A stretch of 62,934 nt of DNA. It comes from an uncultured SAR86 cluster bacterium. GTDB taxonomy: Bacteria > Pseudomonadota > Gammaproteobacteria > Magnimaribacterales > AG-339-G14. Shown here in pieces: positions 62,144 to 62,934 of the stretch; position 1 is the stretch's first letter, and the number at the start of each line of letters is the position of its first letter. The stretch is taken from NCBI GenBank assembly GCA_902561325.1, contig CACEOL010000006.1, positions 1 to 62,934 on the forward strand, in the 5' to 3' direction. A program made the position numbers and the translations under genes. Under the pieces are notes generated by a model. The model ran no database searches. It saw nothing but the letters and a program-made list of their open reading frames with translations, and was not told the DNA's origin.

Positions 62144-62934
62144 CTATTTAATTTCTTCTTCGTTTATTACTGCTCTTCCTAAAAGTTCTTCCCAATCTTT
62201 CTCAGGTCTAACTTTTAAATTTGTCTTCCAAGCACCCTTTAAAACATTTAAATTTATTGATAGTGAATCACCAAAATTGATTAGGGCCTGAATATCTTTT
62301 GGAAAGCAACTACCTCCAAATCCTTTTTTTCCATCTGGACCGGGGACTTGCGTATGTGAATGACCTACTCTGCCATCTCTAACAAATCCTTCGATTATTG
62401 TGTCCCAATCTGCTCCTACCTCGTCAGATAATAATTTCATCTCGTTTAAAAATGATACTTTAGTAGCGAAAAAGGTATTACACACATACTTTATAAGCTC
62501 TGCGGATTCAAAATTCGTTTCTATAACTGAAATAGTGTTTCCAAATCTCAACTCGTAAAGCTCCTTAACAATTTTTGTATATTTCTTTTCCCCGCCTAAA
62601 ACGTAACGAGTTTGGCTTATAAAATCAAAGTTTGCAGATCTTTCAGTTAGAAATTCTGGATTAAAGACTAGCTTCAGATTAGGAAATTTTTTTTGAAAAA
62701 ATCTAGTAGTTCCAGGAACAATAGTAGATCTAATCAAAAAAATACAATCATATTGTTTTAATTTGTTTGCTTCTTTATTTATTTGTTCTAGGCATTTTTC
62801 TAATATTTCAAGATTTATTGACCCATCTTTGTTCGAAGGAGTTGGTACAGAAATAAACACTACCTCACTTTCTTTGATTACTTCCTCAAGACTATGGGTT
62901 GATCTTAATGGATTTGTATCAAAGATTTTGATTT
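62144..62934 (-). CDS. ugd: UDP-glucose 6-dehydrogenase (5'-partial, short C-terminus)
   Basis: Oxidises UDP-glucose twice to UDP-glucuronate with NAD. The visible part includes VVFISVPTPS, the FNPEFLTERSANFDFI region and the catalytic Cys in GGSCFPKDI. The open frame continues to the window edge with no stop, so the N-terminal Rossmann part lies outside. Only 53 residues follow the Cys, against roughly 128 in E. coli Ugd, so the C-terminal UDP-binding domain appears missing. The stop codon is real in this frame. With the epimerase and galU it supplies uronic acids for the glycan. Confidence 0.88.
   Translation of the reverse strand, partial: IKIFDTNPLRSTHSLEEVIKESEVVFISVPTPSNKDGSINLEILEKCLEQINKEANKLKQYDCIFLIRSTIVPGTTRFFQKKFPNLKLVFNPEFLTERSANFDFISQTRYVLGGEKKYTKIVKELYELRFGNTISVIETNFESAELIKYVCNTFFATKVSFLNEMKLLSDEVGADWDTIIEGFVRDGRVGHSHTQVPGPDGKKGFGGSCFPKDIQALINFGDSLSINLNVLKGAWKTNLKVRPEKDWEELLGRAVINEEEIK

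Overview
The window comes from a compact, very A+T-rich gammaproteobacterium, most likely a streamlined marine lineage such as SAR86 (the lineage is an inference). The main support is the gene order thrS-infC-rpmI-rplT-pheS-pheT-ihfA-merR-tRNA-Pro, which is typical of Gammaproteobacteria. Further support comes from the short or overlapping spacers and the mix of lipid and CoA enzymes, photolyase and esterase. No true spacer exceeds 300 bases. I see no insertion sequence, prophage, CRISPR array or rRNA.

Layout. Positions 1-8.6 kb hold metabolic genes: the end of a polyprenyl-phosphate sugar-phosphate transferase, a DsbA-like isomerase, a type-B carboxylesterase lipoprotein, an acyl-CoA dehydrogenase, a hotdog thioesterase, a photolyase, a saccharopine-dehydrogenase-like reductase and an unknown secreted protein. 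Positions 8.6-17.3 kb, all on the minus strand, hold the translation block (thrS to ihfA, MerR, tRNA-Pro GGG) with pdxH, a DoxX protein and a TerB/J-domain protein upstream. Positions 17.3-19.4 kb, plus strand, hold a DUF35 protein, a thiolase and a phosphoesterase. Positions 19.4-20.6 kb hold a small membrane protein and an RNase D.

Positions 20.7-62.9 kb form one huge surface-polysaccharide locus, almost all on the minus strand; only the pseF-like gene is reversed. It contains several sub-pathways. A UDP-L-6-deoxy-HexNAc route has a FnlA/CapE-like dehydratase, an RmlD-like reductase, a WecB-like epimerase and a frameshifted glycosyltransferase. A nucleotidyltransferase/LegB-like/SDR/methyltransferase set probably makes a modified deoxysugar. 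A CDP-polyol set has a TagD-like cytidylyltransferase and a CDP-alcohol phosphotransferase, beside a heparinase-like protein and glycosyltransferases. Two nonulosonic-acid sets (PseC, PseG, PseF, SpsF, GNAT, a formyltransferase and two NeuB-family synthases) lie at 45-50 kb and 52-59 kb. Two asparagine-synthase-like amidotransferases may amidate uronic acids. Assembly and export are represented by a PglK/MsbA-like ABC flippase, a Wzy-like polymerase and Wzz. Precursor supply (galU, UDP-glucuronate 4-epimerase, Ugd) lies beyond tRNA-Leu(UAA). Together these would build and polymerise an acidic, nonulosonate-rich glycan on a lipid carrier, started by the transferase at the left edge or a relative.

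The points most worth a second look are: a structured 3'-UTR hairpin with anti-Shine-Dalgarno loops matching the leaders of two neighbouring genes (6.5 kb); a PheT that lacks its OB-fold domain; a glycosyltransferase broken twice in poly-A tracts; two uncharacterised proteins with HP and SS/SST motifs that may be nonulosonate transferases; and the CDP-polyol module, whose phosphotransferase has His in place of the last motif Asp.
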